Shown here piece after piece: positions 37,058 through 44,382 of a stretch of DNA of 64,000 bases (its first letter is position 1; every line of letters begins with the position of its first letter). Source of the stretch: Acidobacteriota bacterium (GTDB lineage Bacteria > Acidobacteriota > Blastocatellia > Pyrinomonadales > Pyrinomonadaceae); assembly GCA_019242475.1 (NCBI GenBank), contig JAFAVK010000055.1, positions 164,262-228,261 of the forward strand, read 5' to 3'. Position numbers and translations under genes: made by a program. The notes beneath the pieces were generated by a model. The model had not been told where the DNA came from. It made no database searches and saw only the letters and a program-made list of their open reading frames with translations.

Positions 37058-37174
37058 CGTGAACCGTGAACCGTAAACCGTAAACCGTGACAAGAGAAGA
37101 ACGGGTTTTATCTTGTCACGGTTTACGGTTCACGGTTCACGCTCTTGTCACGGTTTACGGTTCACGGTTCACGT
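37058..37174. repeat. Heptad-repeat hairpin with duplicated right arm (CGTGAAC type)
   Basis: The left arm (37058-37093) has heptamers cgtgaac, cgtgaac, cgtaaac, cgtaaac, cgtgaca. Two right arms follow in tandem: 37111-37141 and 37143-37172. Each lacks one of the two cgtaaac units, so the arms differ by exactly one 7-bp step. The element fills the divergent clpS-aat space. The second right arm ends about 8 bp before the aat ATG. Confidence 0.9.
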
Positions 37175-37181
37175 CTTTATC

Positions 37182-37841
37182 ATGGGGCGCATGGCCGAGA
37201 GCCGTTTCCCAGACCCGCGCGAGGCGACGCCCGACGGGGTCGTCGCCGTCGGCGGCCGCCCCGAGCCGGCGCTGCTCGAAGAAGCCTACGCGCGCGGCAT
37301 CTTCCCCTGGCCGGTGGACGGCTACCCCCTGCTCTGGTTCAGCCCGCCGGAGCGCGGGATTCTCTTCTTCGAAGAGCTGCACGTCCCGCGCAGCCTCGCG
37401 CGCGAGCGGCGCCGCACGCGCCTGACGTTCACGTTTGACCGCGCCTTCGAGCGCGTCATCCGCGCCTGCGCCGAGGTCTCCCGCGCGCACGAGAAGGGCA
37501 CCTGGATTAAGTCCTGGATGATCCGCGGCTACTGCGAGTTCCACCGGCTGGGTCGCGCGCACAGCGTCGAGGCGTGGGAGGACGGCGAGCTGGTCGGCGG
37601 GCTCTACGGCGTGGACGCGGGCGGCGCGTTCGCCGGCGAGAGCATGTTCCACCTCCGCCCCAACGCTTCGAAGCTCGCGCTGCTCTTTCTGACCGAGCAC
37701 CTGCGCGCGCGCGGCCTCGGCTGGCTCGACATACAGGTCATGACCCCGCACATGGAGGCGCTCGGCGCGCGCCTCGTCCCGCGCGAAGAGTTCCTCCGGC
37801 TGCTCGCGGAGACGCAGAGGCGCGGCCTCAAACTTTTTTGA
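37182..37841 (+). CDS. aat: Leucyl/phenylalanyl-tRNA--protein transferase
   Basis: 219 residues. It transfers Leu or Phe from aminoacyl-tRNA to proteins with N-terminal Lys or Arg, making them ClpS substrates. Family motifs are GIFPWPVDGYPLLWFSPPERGIL, TWIKSWMIRGYCEFHRLGRAHSVEAW, GGLYGVDAGGAFAGESMF, and LGWLDIQVMTPHMEALGA. It sits directly across from clpS-clpA, giving a complete L/F branch of the N-degron pathway in one place. ATG 37182 (MGRMAESRF) follows the second right arm of the heptad hairpin, and a second ATG at 37191 is possible. No Shine-Dalgarno is seen for either. Confidence 0.95.
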   Translation: MGRMAESRFPDPREATPDGVVAVGGRPEPALLEEAYARGIFPWPVDGYPLLWFSPPERGILFFEELHVPRSLARERRRTRLTFTFDRAFERVIRACAEVSRAHEKGTWIKSWMIRGYCEFHRLGRAHSVEAWEDGELVGGLYGVDAGGAFAGESMFHLRPNASKLALLFLTEHLRARGLGWLDIQVMTPHMEALGARLVPREEFLRLLAETQRRGLKLF

Positions 37842-37871
37842 GGCCGCGCCTGCTTCGTCTACGCGCCGGGC

Positions 37872-38168
37872 CTAGCGGGCGCGGTGGCGGCGCCGGTACT
37901 GCCGCTTCTTGTGGTAGTGGTAGGCGGTGCCGCCCGCGGCCCCCGCGCCCGCGCCGATGAGCGCGCCCTTCTTGCCGTTAATCAAAGCACCCGCGCCCGC
38001 GCCTACGGCAGTGCCGATGCCGATGCGCTTGGCGGCCTTCCTCTTGCCCGCCTGCGGGTTGTGCCGACGACGCCTCTGCGCCGAAGCCGGGCCGGCCAGA
38101 GCCCCCACCAGGAGGCACGCGACCAGCACGAGCGAGACCATCCTGAACACTTTCGATAAACGAATCAT
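37872..38168 (-). CDS. Small glycine-zipper protein with signal peptide
   Basis: 98 residues. Signal peptide LSKVFRMVSLVLVACLLVGALAGPASA, then a very basic stretch (QRRRRHNPQAGKRKAAKR), then a glycine zipper (IGTAVGAGAGALINGKKGALIGAGAGAAGGTAY) and a basic tail (YHYHKKRQYRRRHRAR). Similar to YMGG-like glycine-zipper proteins of the outer membrane or periplasm. The strongly cationic mature protein (about 20 Arg/Lys) is unusual and could bind acidic polymers or membranes. ATG 38168 has GGAGG 7 nt upstream; GTG 38174 would be 2 codons longer. Confidence 0.82.
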   Translation of the reverse strand: MIRLSKVFRMVSLVLVACLLVGALAGPASAQRRRRHNPQAGKRKAAKRIGIGTAVGAGAGALINGKKGALIGAGAGAAGGTAYHYHKKRQYRRRHRAR

Positions 38169-38231
38169 TCTCACCCCTCCCCTCCATTCGATTTGAAGCC
38201 GGCGAACGGCTGGGCCGTCGCGGCCGCTTAA

Positions 38232-39131
38232 CTATGCGCCTTCTCTCCGGCCGCGTCCAGCGTCTTCAGAGTCTTGGGCGGCGTCGTCCACGCTCAACGC
38301 GCGGAGGAGTCGCGCGGTCGAGGCGGCGCGCTCGGCCCACCACCCGGCGACCGCGCCGTGCGCGGCGCGTCGTTGTCGATGGAGCGCGTGCCAGGCGTCG
38401 GCCTCGCGCGCGAGCCAGGAGAGCGTGCCCGCCGCATCCTGACCCATGAGCGAGCGCAGCGCGAAGAGGCGCTCCCCGGCGCGGACGCCCGTGCCTATCT
38501 CACGCGCGGCGCGCGCGAGGTCGTCGCGCACGAGGACGAGGCCGGAGCGCGCGGGCGCGAGCAGAGACTTCAAGAACTCCTCCGGCGCCGCCTCGCGCGG
38601 GTCTGCCACGGCGGGCGCCTCGCGCAGGTGCAGCGGCAGCGTCTCGGGCGCGCCGAGCGTCTCCGCCTCCGCGTCGAGCGCCGCCCGCAGCATCTCGGCC
38701 CAGCGCCGGTAGAAGTGCGGCGCGACCCTCTCGACCTTATCCAGATAGACGGGGAGCCAGCTCAAAAGGTGCTCCCACAGCAGCGCCCTCCGCGCGCGCC
38801 GCAGAGACTCGCGCCGCCCTCCGGGCGACGCGCCTTCGGCCTCCGCGAGCCCCGCGTACGCCCCGAGCAGGAGCGCCAAATGATCCGGCTCCGCCGGCAC
38901 GTCCCGGCCGAGCGCGGCCAAAAACCCCGCCACGCGGTCGCGCGCCTCGCCGCCCAGCATCCCCTCCGCGCCGACGTAGACGGACGCGTACGGGTAGAGC
39001 TGAAACACGAACAAGTCCGTGTACGCGCTCGCCTCCGGCAATTCGCCAAGCCCCAGAGCCTCCGCCACGCGCGCCACGCCCGGCCGGTCAGGCGGCTCAA
39101 CCAACACTGCGAGTGCGCGGAAGAGTTCCAT
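38232..39131 (-). CDS. TorD/DmsD-family molybdoenzyme chaperone
   Basis: 299 residues, all helical by pattern, in the TorD-like family that binds apo-molybdoenzymes before cofactor insertion and export. Recognisable parts are the N-terminal FRALAVLVEPPDRPGVARVAEALGL, the aromatic YTDLFVFQLYPYASVYVGAEGMLGGEARDRVAGF and PAEPDHLALLLGAYAGLAEAE, equivalent to the EPxDH signature of TorD proteins. It lies downstream of the molybdopterin catalytic subunit gene on the same strand and is likely its private chaperone. The start at ATG 39131 lacks a Shine-Dalgarno and lies 13 bp from a heptad hairpin arm. Confidence 0.85.
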   Translation of the reverse strand: MELFRALAVLVEPPDRPGVARVAEALGLGELPEASAYTDLFVFQLYPYASVYVGAEGMLGGEARDRVAGFLAALGRDVPAEPDHLALLLGAYAGLAEAEGASPGGRRESLRRARRALLWEHLLSWLPVYLDKVERVAPHFYRRWAEMLRAALDAEAETLGAPETLPLHLREAPAVADPREAAPEEFLKSLLAPARSGLVLVRDDLARAAREIGTGVRAGERLFALRSLMGQDAAGTLSWLAREADAWHALHRQRRAAHGAVAGWWAERAASTARLLRALSVDDAAQDSEDAGRGRREGA

Positions 39132-39144
39132 CTCAGGAGTGATG

Positions 39145-39210
39145 AGTGATGAGTGATGAATGATGAATAAAAGCAGGCCGCTTCTTATTCATCATTCATC
39201 ACTCATCACT
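39145..39210. repeat. Heptad-repeat hairpin (GTGATGA type)
   Basis: Perfect 25-bp inverted repeat, 39145-39169 against 39186-39210, spacer 16 bp. The arm is 7-bp units (agtgatg, agtgatg, aatgatg, aata). The right arm overlaps the last codons and stop of the molybdoenzyme gene, so its final residues (VMSDE) are encoded by the repeat. The left side ends near the TorD start. Confidence 0.9.
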
Positions 39211-42107
39211 TCGGGCAGTTTGTAGAACTCGCGCGCGGGCTTTAAAGGTCTGAGGAGCCAGTAGGGGCGGCGCGTGCCATCGGGCGAGTGCGCGTCCGCC
39301 GGGCGCGTGAACTGGAGCCAGGCGCGGTAGACGGCGCGCGACTTCTCCGTGTCCACGTGGATGTCGCCGGGGCGGTCTGACGGCTCGGCCTTGCGGACGC
39401 GGACGGCCTGGTGCCAGCAGTGCATGCCGGAGACGGGGTCGGGGTGGACTGGGAAGGTGAGGTTCTGGTGGACGCCCACGTCGGCCCACCAGATGCGCGT
39501 CGTGTCGGGGTCGGGGGAAGTGTAGCCGTGCGCGGCGCGTTCGCGTTTCAATTCCCACTCGGCTCCTTTGTGGTCGAGCGCGACGGTCTGCATCAACTGG
39601 CGCTGCCCCTCGCCCTCGTGCGCGAGCTTCCAGCGCCCCATGTGGTGGCTGCACGCGACCACGTCCGGGCGGATGCCTTCGGTGACCCAGGCGCGGACGA
39701 CGAAGTAGCCGGTCTCGGTCTCGACGCGCACGGCGTCGCCGGTCTTCACTCCAAGCTGCGCGGCGTGGCGCGGGTGAATCCAGAGCGGGTTGGTGTGCGC
39801 AATCTCGTCGAGCCACTTGGCGTTCGCCGAGCGCGTGTGAATCTGCACGGGCAGGCGGAAGGTCGAGATGAGCACCGTCTGGTCGGGGTTGAGGTTGTCC
39901 GGGTGGATGTGGCTCTTGATGTAGGCGGGCACGGCGTACTCGTGCCAGCCCCAGTCGGCCAGCGTCTTCGAGTAGAACTCCAGACGCCCCGAGGGCGTCG
40001 GGAAGCCGCGCAGGATTTTCCCGTCCACGTTGACCCCGACGAAGCGTCGCCCCTCGGCGTCGGCGTCCGGCGCCGGAATCGGCACGACGTTGGGCGACGC
40101 GGGCTTCGGCGTCCGCGTGTAGACGCGCCCGAAGCGGTCGGTGCGCGAGTCTTCGAGTTCTTCCTCGCCCACCTCCTGCTCGTAGAGCGCGCCCGTCTTG
40201 CTTCCTATCTCGAACGCGCCGTAGCGACGCATGAACTGAAGCGGTGTTAACCCTTCGGCCGCCGCGCGCTCCGGCAGGCCGGGGACTGAGTTCTGGAAGA
40301 TGTAGCCGTAGTACTCGTCAACGCCCAGGCGCTCGCCCGGCCGTTCCTGCGACTCGGCGAACTTGCGAATCCCTAAAGAGCCGTCGGGGTCGATGCGCCA
40401 CGTCAGCTCAAGCCAGAACTCGTTCTCCTCCCAGACCTCGCCGGGGTTGACCTCGCGCGTGTCTTTGATTTCATCTCCAAGACGCTCGCGCGCGGCGCGC
40501 AGGACGGGCTGGCGGAAGCCGAGCCACTGCGCGTCGTGCGTCTCGTAGGAGTGTATGTCGTGGCGCTCGGAGCCGTGCCCCATCGGCAGGACGTAGTCCG
40601 CGAAGTAGGCCGTCTCGTTCCACGTCGGCGTCAGCGCGACGTAACAGCCGATCAAGTTCTCATCCTGCAAGACCTCGATCCAGGAGAAGCCGTCGGGGTT
40701 CGTCCAGACCGGGTTGTAGACGCGCGTGAAGTACGTATCGACTTTGCCGCGCCCGTCCTTCAAAAAGTGCGGGAGCAGAAACGACAGCTCGTTCATCGCG
40801 AGCGGGTACTCGCGCGGCCACGTCAGCTCGTTCCAGCGCGGCGGGTGCGGCGGCAGGTAGATGGGTTTGGGGACGAACTTGTTCCACGCGTTCGGGAAGA
40901 CGCCGCCCTCGGTCGCCACCGCGCCGAGCAGTGCGTTGACGAGAAAGAGCGTGCGCGCCACCTGCCAGCCGCCGCTGTTGCCCGACGCGGCCGAGCGCCA
41001 GTTGTGGCTTGAGAAGCGCGAGCCCGCGGTCGAGACGATCCGCGCGACCTCTTCGAGCTGGCGCGCGTCAACGCCCGACTCGCGCGCCGCGTGCTCGAAG
41101 GTGAACTCGGCGTAGAGACTTTTCAAAATCTCCTCGAACCCGTCGAAGCTCGTCTCAAGCTCCGGGTGCTCGACCGCCATGTACTCCTCCCAGTTCCACC
41201 AGCGGCGGACGAACTCGCGGTCGTAGAGATTATTTTGCACGAGGTAATTCGCCACCGCGAGCATGATCGCCGCTTCGGAGCCGGGGTACGGCGAGACCCA
41301 CACGTCGGCGTGCGTCGCCGTGTGCGAGAGGCGCGTGTCGAAGACGACGAGCTTCGCGCCGCGCTGCTTCGCCTCCATCACGCGTTGCGCGTGCGGGTTG
41401 AAGTAGTGGCCCGCTTCGAGGTGCGAGCTGATGAGCAGAATCACGTCCGCGTTCGCGTGATCCGGCGAAGGGCGGTCGAGCCCCATCCAGAACTGGTAGC
41501 CCGCGCGCGCCGACGAAGAGCAGATGTTCGTGTGCGAGTTGTGCCCGTCCACGCCCCACGCGGCGAGTATCCTTTCGGTGAAACCGTCCTCGCCCGGCCG
41601 CCCGACGTGGTACATCACCTCGTTGTGCCGGTTCTCCTGAATCGCTTTCCGGATGCGGCCCGCGAGGTCTTCGAGAACTTCTTCCCAACCGACCTGCACC
41701 CACTTGCCCTCGCCGCGCCTGCCCGCGCGCTTGAGCGGGTAGAGGATGCGGTCGGGGTCTGTGACTTGATTGAGCGTCGCCGGCCCCTTCGCGCAGTTGC
41801 GCCCGCGCGAGCCGGGGTGCTCCGGGTTCCCCTCGAACTTCCGCACGCCGAACGTCTCTCTATCGACGTAGGCCAGCAGCCCGCACGCCGACTCGCAGTT
41901 GAAGCAGGTCGTCGGCACGAGCATGTAGCGCCGCTCCGAGCGCTCCGGCCACGCCTTCGACTCCAACTCCACCCAATCGTCCCAGCGCTCCTTCGGCGGG
42001 AACGCCGCCAGATGCACGCGGCTCGGCCCCGGGTAGAAAGTCTCCCCCCGCGCCTCCGTCTCCTTGCGCGCCGCGCTCACGCGCTCGTTCAGTTCTTTGA
42101 GGTTCAT
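39192..42107 (-). CDS. Molybdopterin oxidoreductase catalytic subunit (CISM family)
   Basis: 971 residues. The [4Fe-4S] motif is C68-x2-C71-x3-C75 with C105 (RNCAKG), and the domain pattern is that of the DMSO reductase superfamily: TNICSSSARAGY near the molybdenum site, LLISSHLEAGHYFNPH, LVVFDTRLSHTATHADVWVSPYPGSEAAIML, and a C-terminal molydop-binding domain (IHPRHAAQLGVKTGDAVRVETETGYF). The ligand to Mo is probably the Cys in TNIC, as in polysulfide/thiosulfate reductase-type or nitrate-type enzymes, but the substrate cannot be told. There is no Tat signal at the N-terminus (MNLKELNERVS), so it may face the cytoplasm. ATG 42107 is preferred over 42170, which would overlap MazF. The FeS-NrfD subunit lies 2.3 kb upstream, the chaperone just downstream. 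Confidence 0.9.
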   Translation of the reverse strand: MNLKELNERVSAARKETEARGETFYPGPSRVHLAAFPPKERWDDWVELESKAWPERSERRYMLVPTTCFNCESACGLLAYVDRETFGVRKFEGNPEHPGSRGRNCAKGPATLNQVTDPDRILYPLKRAGRRGEGKWVQVGWEEVLEDLAGRIRKAIQENRHNEVMYHVGRPGEDGFTERILAAWGVDGHNSHTNICSSSARAGYQFWMGLDRPSPDHANADVILLISSHLEAGHYFNPHAQRVMEAKQRGAKLVVFDTRLSHTATHADVWVSPYPGSEAAIMLAVANYLVQNNLYDREFVRRWWNWEEYMAVEHPELETSFDGFEEILKSLYAEFTFEHAARESGVDARQLEEVARIVSTAGSRFSSHNWRSAASGNSGGWQVARTLFLVNALLGAVATEGGVFPNAWNKFVPKPIYLPPHPPRWNELTWPREYPLAMNELSFLLPHFLKDGRGKVDTYFTRVYNPVWTNPDGFSWIEVLQDENLIGCYVALTPTWNETAYFADYVLPMGHGSERHDIHSYETHDAQWLGFRQPVLRAARERLGDEIKDTREVNPGEVWEENEFWLELTWRIDPDGSLGIRKFAESQERPGERLGVDEYYGYIFQNSVPGLPERAAAEGLTPLQFMRRYGAFEIGSKTGALYEQEVGEEELEDSRTDRFGRVYTRTPKPASPNVVPIPAPDADAEGRRFVGVNVDGKILRGFPTPSGRLEFYSKTLADWGWHEYAVPAYIKSHIHPDNLNPDQTVLISTFRLPVQIHTRSANAKWLDEIAHTNPLWIHPRHAAQLGVKTGDAVRVETETGYFVVRAWVTEGIRPDVVACSHHMGRWKLAHEGEGQRQLMQTVALDHKGAEWELKRERAAHGYTSPDPDTTRIWWADVGVHQNLTFPVHPDPVSGMHCWHQAVRVRKAEPSDRPGDIHVDTEKSRAVYRAWLQFTRPADAHSPDGTRRPYWLLRPLKPAREFYKLPEVMSDE

Positions 42108-42141
42108 GTCCCTAGTTGTTGCTAACCGGCTCGGTGCGCAC

Positions 42142-42468
42142 TCAGGCCAGGGCGTCGAATCCGAGCGCAAATTCGATTGCTGCGCGTACTTCGCGCATCC
42201 GCTCTAAAGACAGGTGCGTAACGTGTGTGCCGAGACCCGCCTTCTGGATCGTCTGGATGTTATCCACATTAACGACGCAGTCGGCGTGAACGCCATCTTC
42301 GGCCGGGCTGAGGAGGACTTCCGAGGGGATGCCGCGGATCGTGCTCGTCAGCGGGGCGACGGTGATGCCGTTCAGGAAGGGGATGACGGAGTTGCGCGTG
42401 AGAATGAGCACAGGGCGGCGCTTGTCGAGCGCGCGGAAGGTATGCCAGTAGACGTCGCTCTGGTTCAT
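42142..42468 (-). CDS. MazF/PemK-type toxin (endoribonuclease)
   Basis: 108 residues. The family pattern is clear: SDVYWHTFRALDKRRPVLILTRN with the catalytic-Arg strand, NGITVAPLTSTIRGIPSEVLL with the conserved Thr/Ser, and DCVVNVDNIQTIQKAGL with the typical D-N-I-x-T motif. Known MazF toxins cleave mRNA or rRNA at specific short sequences. It overlaps the antitoxin gene by 4 nt (ATGA), the normal type II arrangement. Its position inside a redox operon suggests insertion by transfer, but the base composition is like its surroundings. Confidence 0.92.
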   Translation of the reverse strand: MNQSDVYWHTFRALDKRRPVLILTRNSVIPFLNGITVAPLTSTIRGIPSEVLLSPAEDGVHADCVVNVDNIQTIQKAGLGTHVTHLSLERMREVRAAIEFALGFDALA

Positions 42469-42698
42469 GGCTCACCCCAAACCTGTTCTGCCTCCCACTC
42501 GCCGACCTCTTCGGCCGTCTGCGGGCGCTCTTCGTAGCCGCGCGCGTGCCTGCGTTCGAGAGCGATAATCTCCCGCTGCCGCAGCGCCCTCTCTAGGGCG
42601 GTGCGGACGAAAGCCTCGCGCGTCATCTCAAGCGCCTCCGTCGCCCGCTCGACCTCCTCCAACACCGAGTCTTCTACCTCGACCTGAATAGTTTTCAT
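42465..42698 (-). CDS. Ribbon-helix-helix antitoxin (MazE-like)
   Basis: 77 residues. N-terminal KTIQVEVEDSVLEEVERATEALEMTREAFVRTAL is a ribbon-helix-helix DNA-binding motif. The C-terminal part is acidic and helical (RGYEERPQTAEEVGEWEAEQVWGEP) and would block the toxin. Antitoxins of this type repress their own promoter. It precedes the toxin and overlaps it by 4 nt. Spacing to the upstream exported-protein gene is 65 nt. Confidence 0.88.
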   Translation of the reverse strand: MKTIQVEVEDSVLEEVERATEALEMTREAFVRTALERALRQREIIALERRHARGYEERPQTAEEVGEWEAEQVWGEP

Positions 42699-42763
42699 CT
42701 TTCAACTCAAGCTCCGTGTGTGCCCGTAGTTTAGCACGCCGCCGGCCGCCCATTTCCCGCCGG

Positions 42764-43603
42764 TCATTTTCGAATTTCGAGAGAGCTTAAAAGGTCGTCG
42801 TAGAGGTTCAGGCCGGGGCTGAACTGTTCGGGGGAGAGTCGTTCGAGCTTGAGCCGGACGCGCTCGACGTAGGCGGCGTAGCGGCGCGCTTCGCGGCGGT
42901 CGCCGGGGCGGTTGAGGAGCGAGTAGCCCTCGTGGCTCGGCGTGTCGCGGGTCGCGGCGAGTGACTGTGAGCCGACGGGCAGGTCGGCGGTGACGTAGAA
43001 GCGCCCGTCGTCCGTGAGCCCGCGGAAGGAGTATGAGACGTGCTGGCTGTTGAGCAGCTCGTCGTCCTGCTGCGCCTGCGTGAGGAAGGCGACGCCGGCG
43101 CCACCGCTGAAGCGGAGGTATTTGACGCGCGCGTGGAAGACCTCGGTGCCGTCGGCGAAGGGGAGCGCGGGGACGTTGCCCTTGAGCGCTACGGGGCGGC
43201 GGCGGATGAGGCCGCGCAGCTCTTCGAGCGTGCGCCGCGCGTCCCTGACGTAGGCCGGCGAGACGGAGAACGCCTTCAGGTATGCGGCGACCGGGCAGAC
43301 GCGGATGACCGGCTCGTTGAAGGAGTCGGCGGGCGCGCCTTTGAGCTCGACGAGGGTGAAGGCGACGTGCTCGGGGTAGACGCCGTCGGGCTTCTCGTCC
43401 GCGCCCTCCAGCGGCGCGGCGGGCGCGGTCTCGGCCTTGACCTCGCGCGCGAGCGCTTCGTCGAAGGTGAGGCTCACCCCGTCGTGCGCGGCCGTCCTCT
43501 TCGCGGGGGCGGCGTGTTGCGGGCAGGCGACGGCGAGGATGAAGAGCAGCGCTGTCATCCTCGCCGCGCGCGCCCGCCGCGGCGCCGGTGTGCGGGCTCT
43601 CAA
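42764..43603 (-). CDS. Exported protein of unknown function
   Basis: 279 residues, not recognised. It starts at TTG 43603, overlapping the stop of the upstream gene (TTGA). A GAGGGAG lies 5 nt before the TTG, so coupling is likely. The N-terminus has a basic n-region (RARTPAPRRARAARM) and a short hydrophobic core (TALLFILAVACPQHAAPA) as in a signal peptide. The mature part is alpha/beta, with YPEHVAFTLVELKGAPADSFNEPVIRVCPV and VGSQSLAATRDTPSHEGYSLL. No catalytic motif or membrane segment is visible. It lies within the molybdoenzyme gene row. A long shadow frame (42702-43970) covers it and its neighbour but lacks codon-use support. Confidence 0.7.
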   Translation of the reverse strand: MRARTPAPRRARAARMTALLFILAVACPQHAAPAKRTAAHDGVSLTFDEALAREVKAETAPAAPLEGADEKPDGVYPEHVAFTLVELKGAPADSFNEPVIRVCPVAAYLKAFSVSPAYVRDARRTLEELRGLIRRRPVALKGNVPALPFADGTEVFHARVKYLRFSGGAGVAFLTQAQQDDELLNSQHVSYSFRGLTDDGRFYVTADLPVGSQSLAATRDTPSHEGYSLLNRPGDRREARRYAAYVERVRLKLERLSPEQFSPGLNLYDDLLSSLEIRK

Positions 43604-44295
43604 CGCGGCTCCCTCTTGCCGGAGGCGAGCAGCTCGACCGACTTCGCGATGCGGCGCCGGCGCGTCTCGGGCTTCTTGGCCGCTTCGATGTGCTCGACGT
43701 GTTCGCGCTGGTGCGTGTAACTGAGGTTGTCCCAGGTGGCGCGCGCCTCGTCGTCGGCGTCGAGTGCTTGTGTGAAGTCTTCGGGCGGTTCGACGACGCG
43801 GGGCTCGTCGTCGCGTTCGAGGAGGACGGTGACGAGTTCGCCGCCGCGGACGCCCGCCACCTCGCGGAGGTGCCGGTTGACGACCATGAAGTGCTGGTCG
43901 CCGCCCATCCGGAAGACCGAGCTGCGGAAGGGCGCGGCGTTGAGCAGGCCGCGCACGGGGACGCGGCCACGCGCGCCGAACGCCTGCTCCACGTCGAAGG
44001 GGACGGTGATTGAGCAGACCTCGCTCCCCTCTTTGCGCTGAACCAGCACGCTGAAGCGCTGCGCGACCGGCCTCGCCGTCGCCTCCGGCGCGGCAGTTTG
44101 AGTCGCCGCCTTCGTTGACTTCTTCGCCGCCGCTTTCTTCGTTGACTTCTTCGCCGCTGCTTTCTTAACAGACCTCTTCGCCGCTTTCTTCGCGGACGGC
44201 TTCTTCGCCGCCGCCTTCTTCGTTGACTTCTTCGCCGCTGCTTTCTTGGCGGACTTCTTTGAGGACTTCTTCGCCGACGCTTTCCTGGTCGTCAT
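43600..44295 (-). CDS. DUF1905/YdeI-like protein with histone H1-like Lys/Ala tail
   Basis: 231 residues in two parts. The first 62 are almost only Lys, Ala, Ser and Thr in repeated KKAAAKKSTKKAA units, like the C-terminal tail of histone H1 or the HupB/HU tails of actinobacteria. The rest is a DUF1905-like barrel (FSVLVQRKEGSEVCSITVPFDVEQAFGARGRVPVRG, FMVVNRHLREVAGVRGGELVTVLL) followed by the YdeI/OmdA-type helical end (NLSYTHQREHVEHIEAAKKPETRRRRIAKSVELLASG). Parts two and three together are common in bacteria; function unknown. The tail suggests DNA or RNA binding (inference). An inner DNA repeat of the tail codons (44100-44290) is evident. Confidence 0.82.
   Translation of the reverse strand: MTTRKASAKKSSKKSAKKAAAKKSTKKAAAKKPSAKKAAKRSVKKAAAKKSTKKAAAKKSTKAATQTAAPEATARPVAQRFSVLVQRKEGSEVCSITVPFDVEQAFGARGRVPVRGLLNAAPFRSSVFRMGGDQHFMVVNRHLREVAGVRGGELVTVLLERDDEPRVVEPPEDFTQALDADDEARATWDNLSYTHQREHVEHIEAAKKPETRRRRIAKSVELLASGKREPR
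44100..44290. repeat. Codon-level tandem repeats of the Lys/Ala tail
   Basis: The unit (on plus) is approximately cttcgttgacttcttcgccg followed by ccgctttctt. Four or five imperfect copies encode the KKSTKKAAA tail of the 43600 gene. Prone to slippage. Confidence 0.7.
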
Positions 44296-44382
44296 ATTGC
44301 TTCTCTCCTTTCAAGAGGAAAAGGTTTTCGACTCCCCCTTGCAGTTGCGACCGGCGCTGACCCGGTCGCCGCCGCGCCCGAC

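Noticed and set aside
42702..43970. 422-residue minus-strand frame across the exported unknown and DUF1905 genes
   Set aside because: Ser/Arg/Pro-rich product without domains; the two shorter frames have proper starts, an overlapping coupling signal and recognisable domains.
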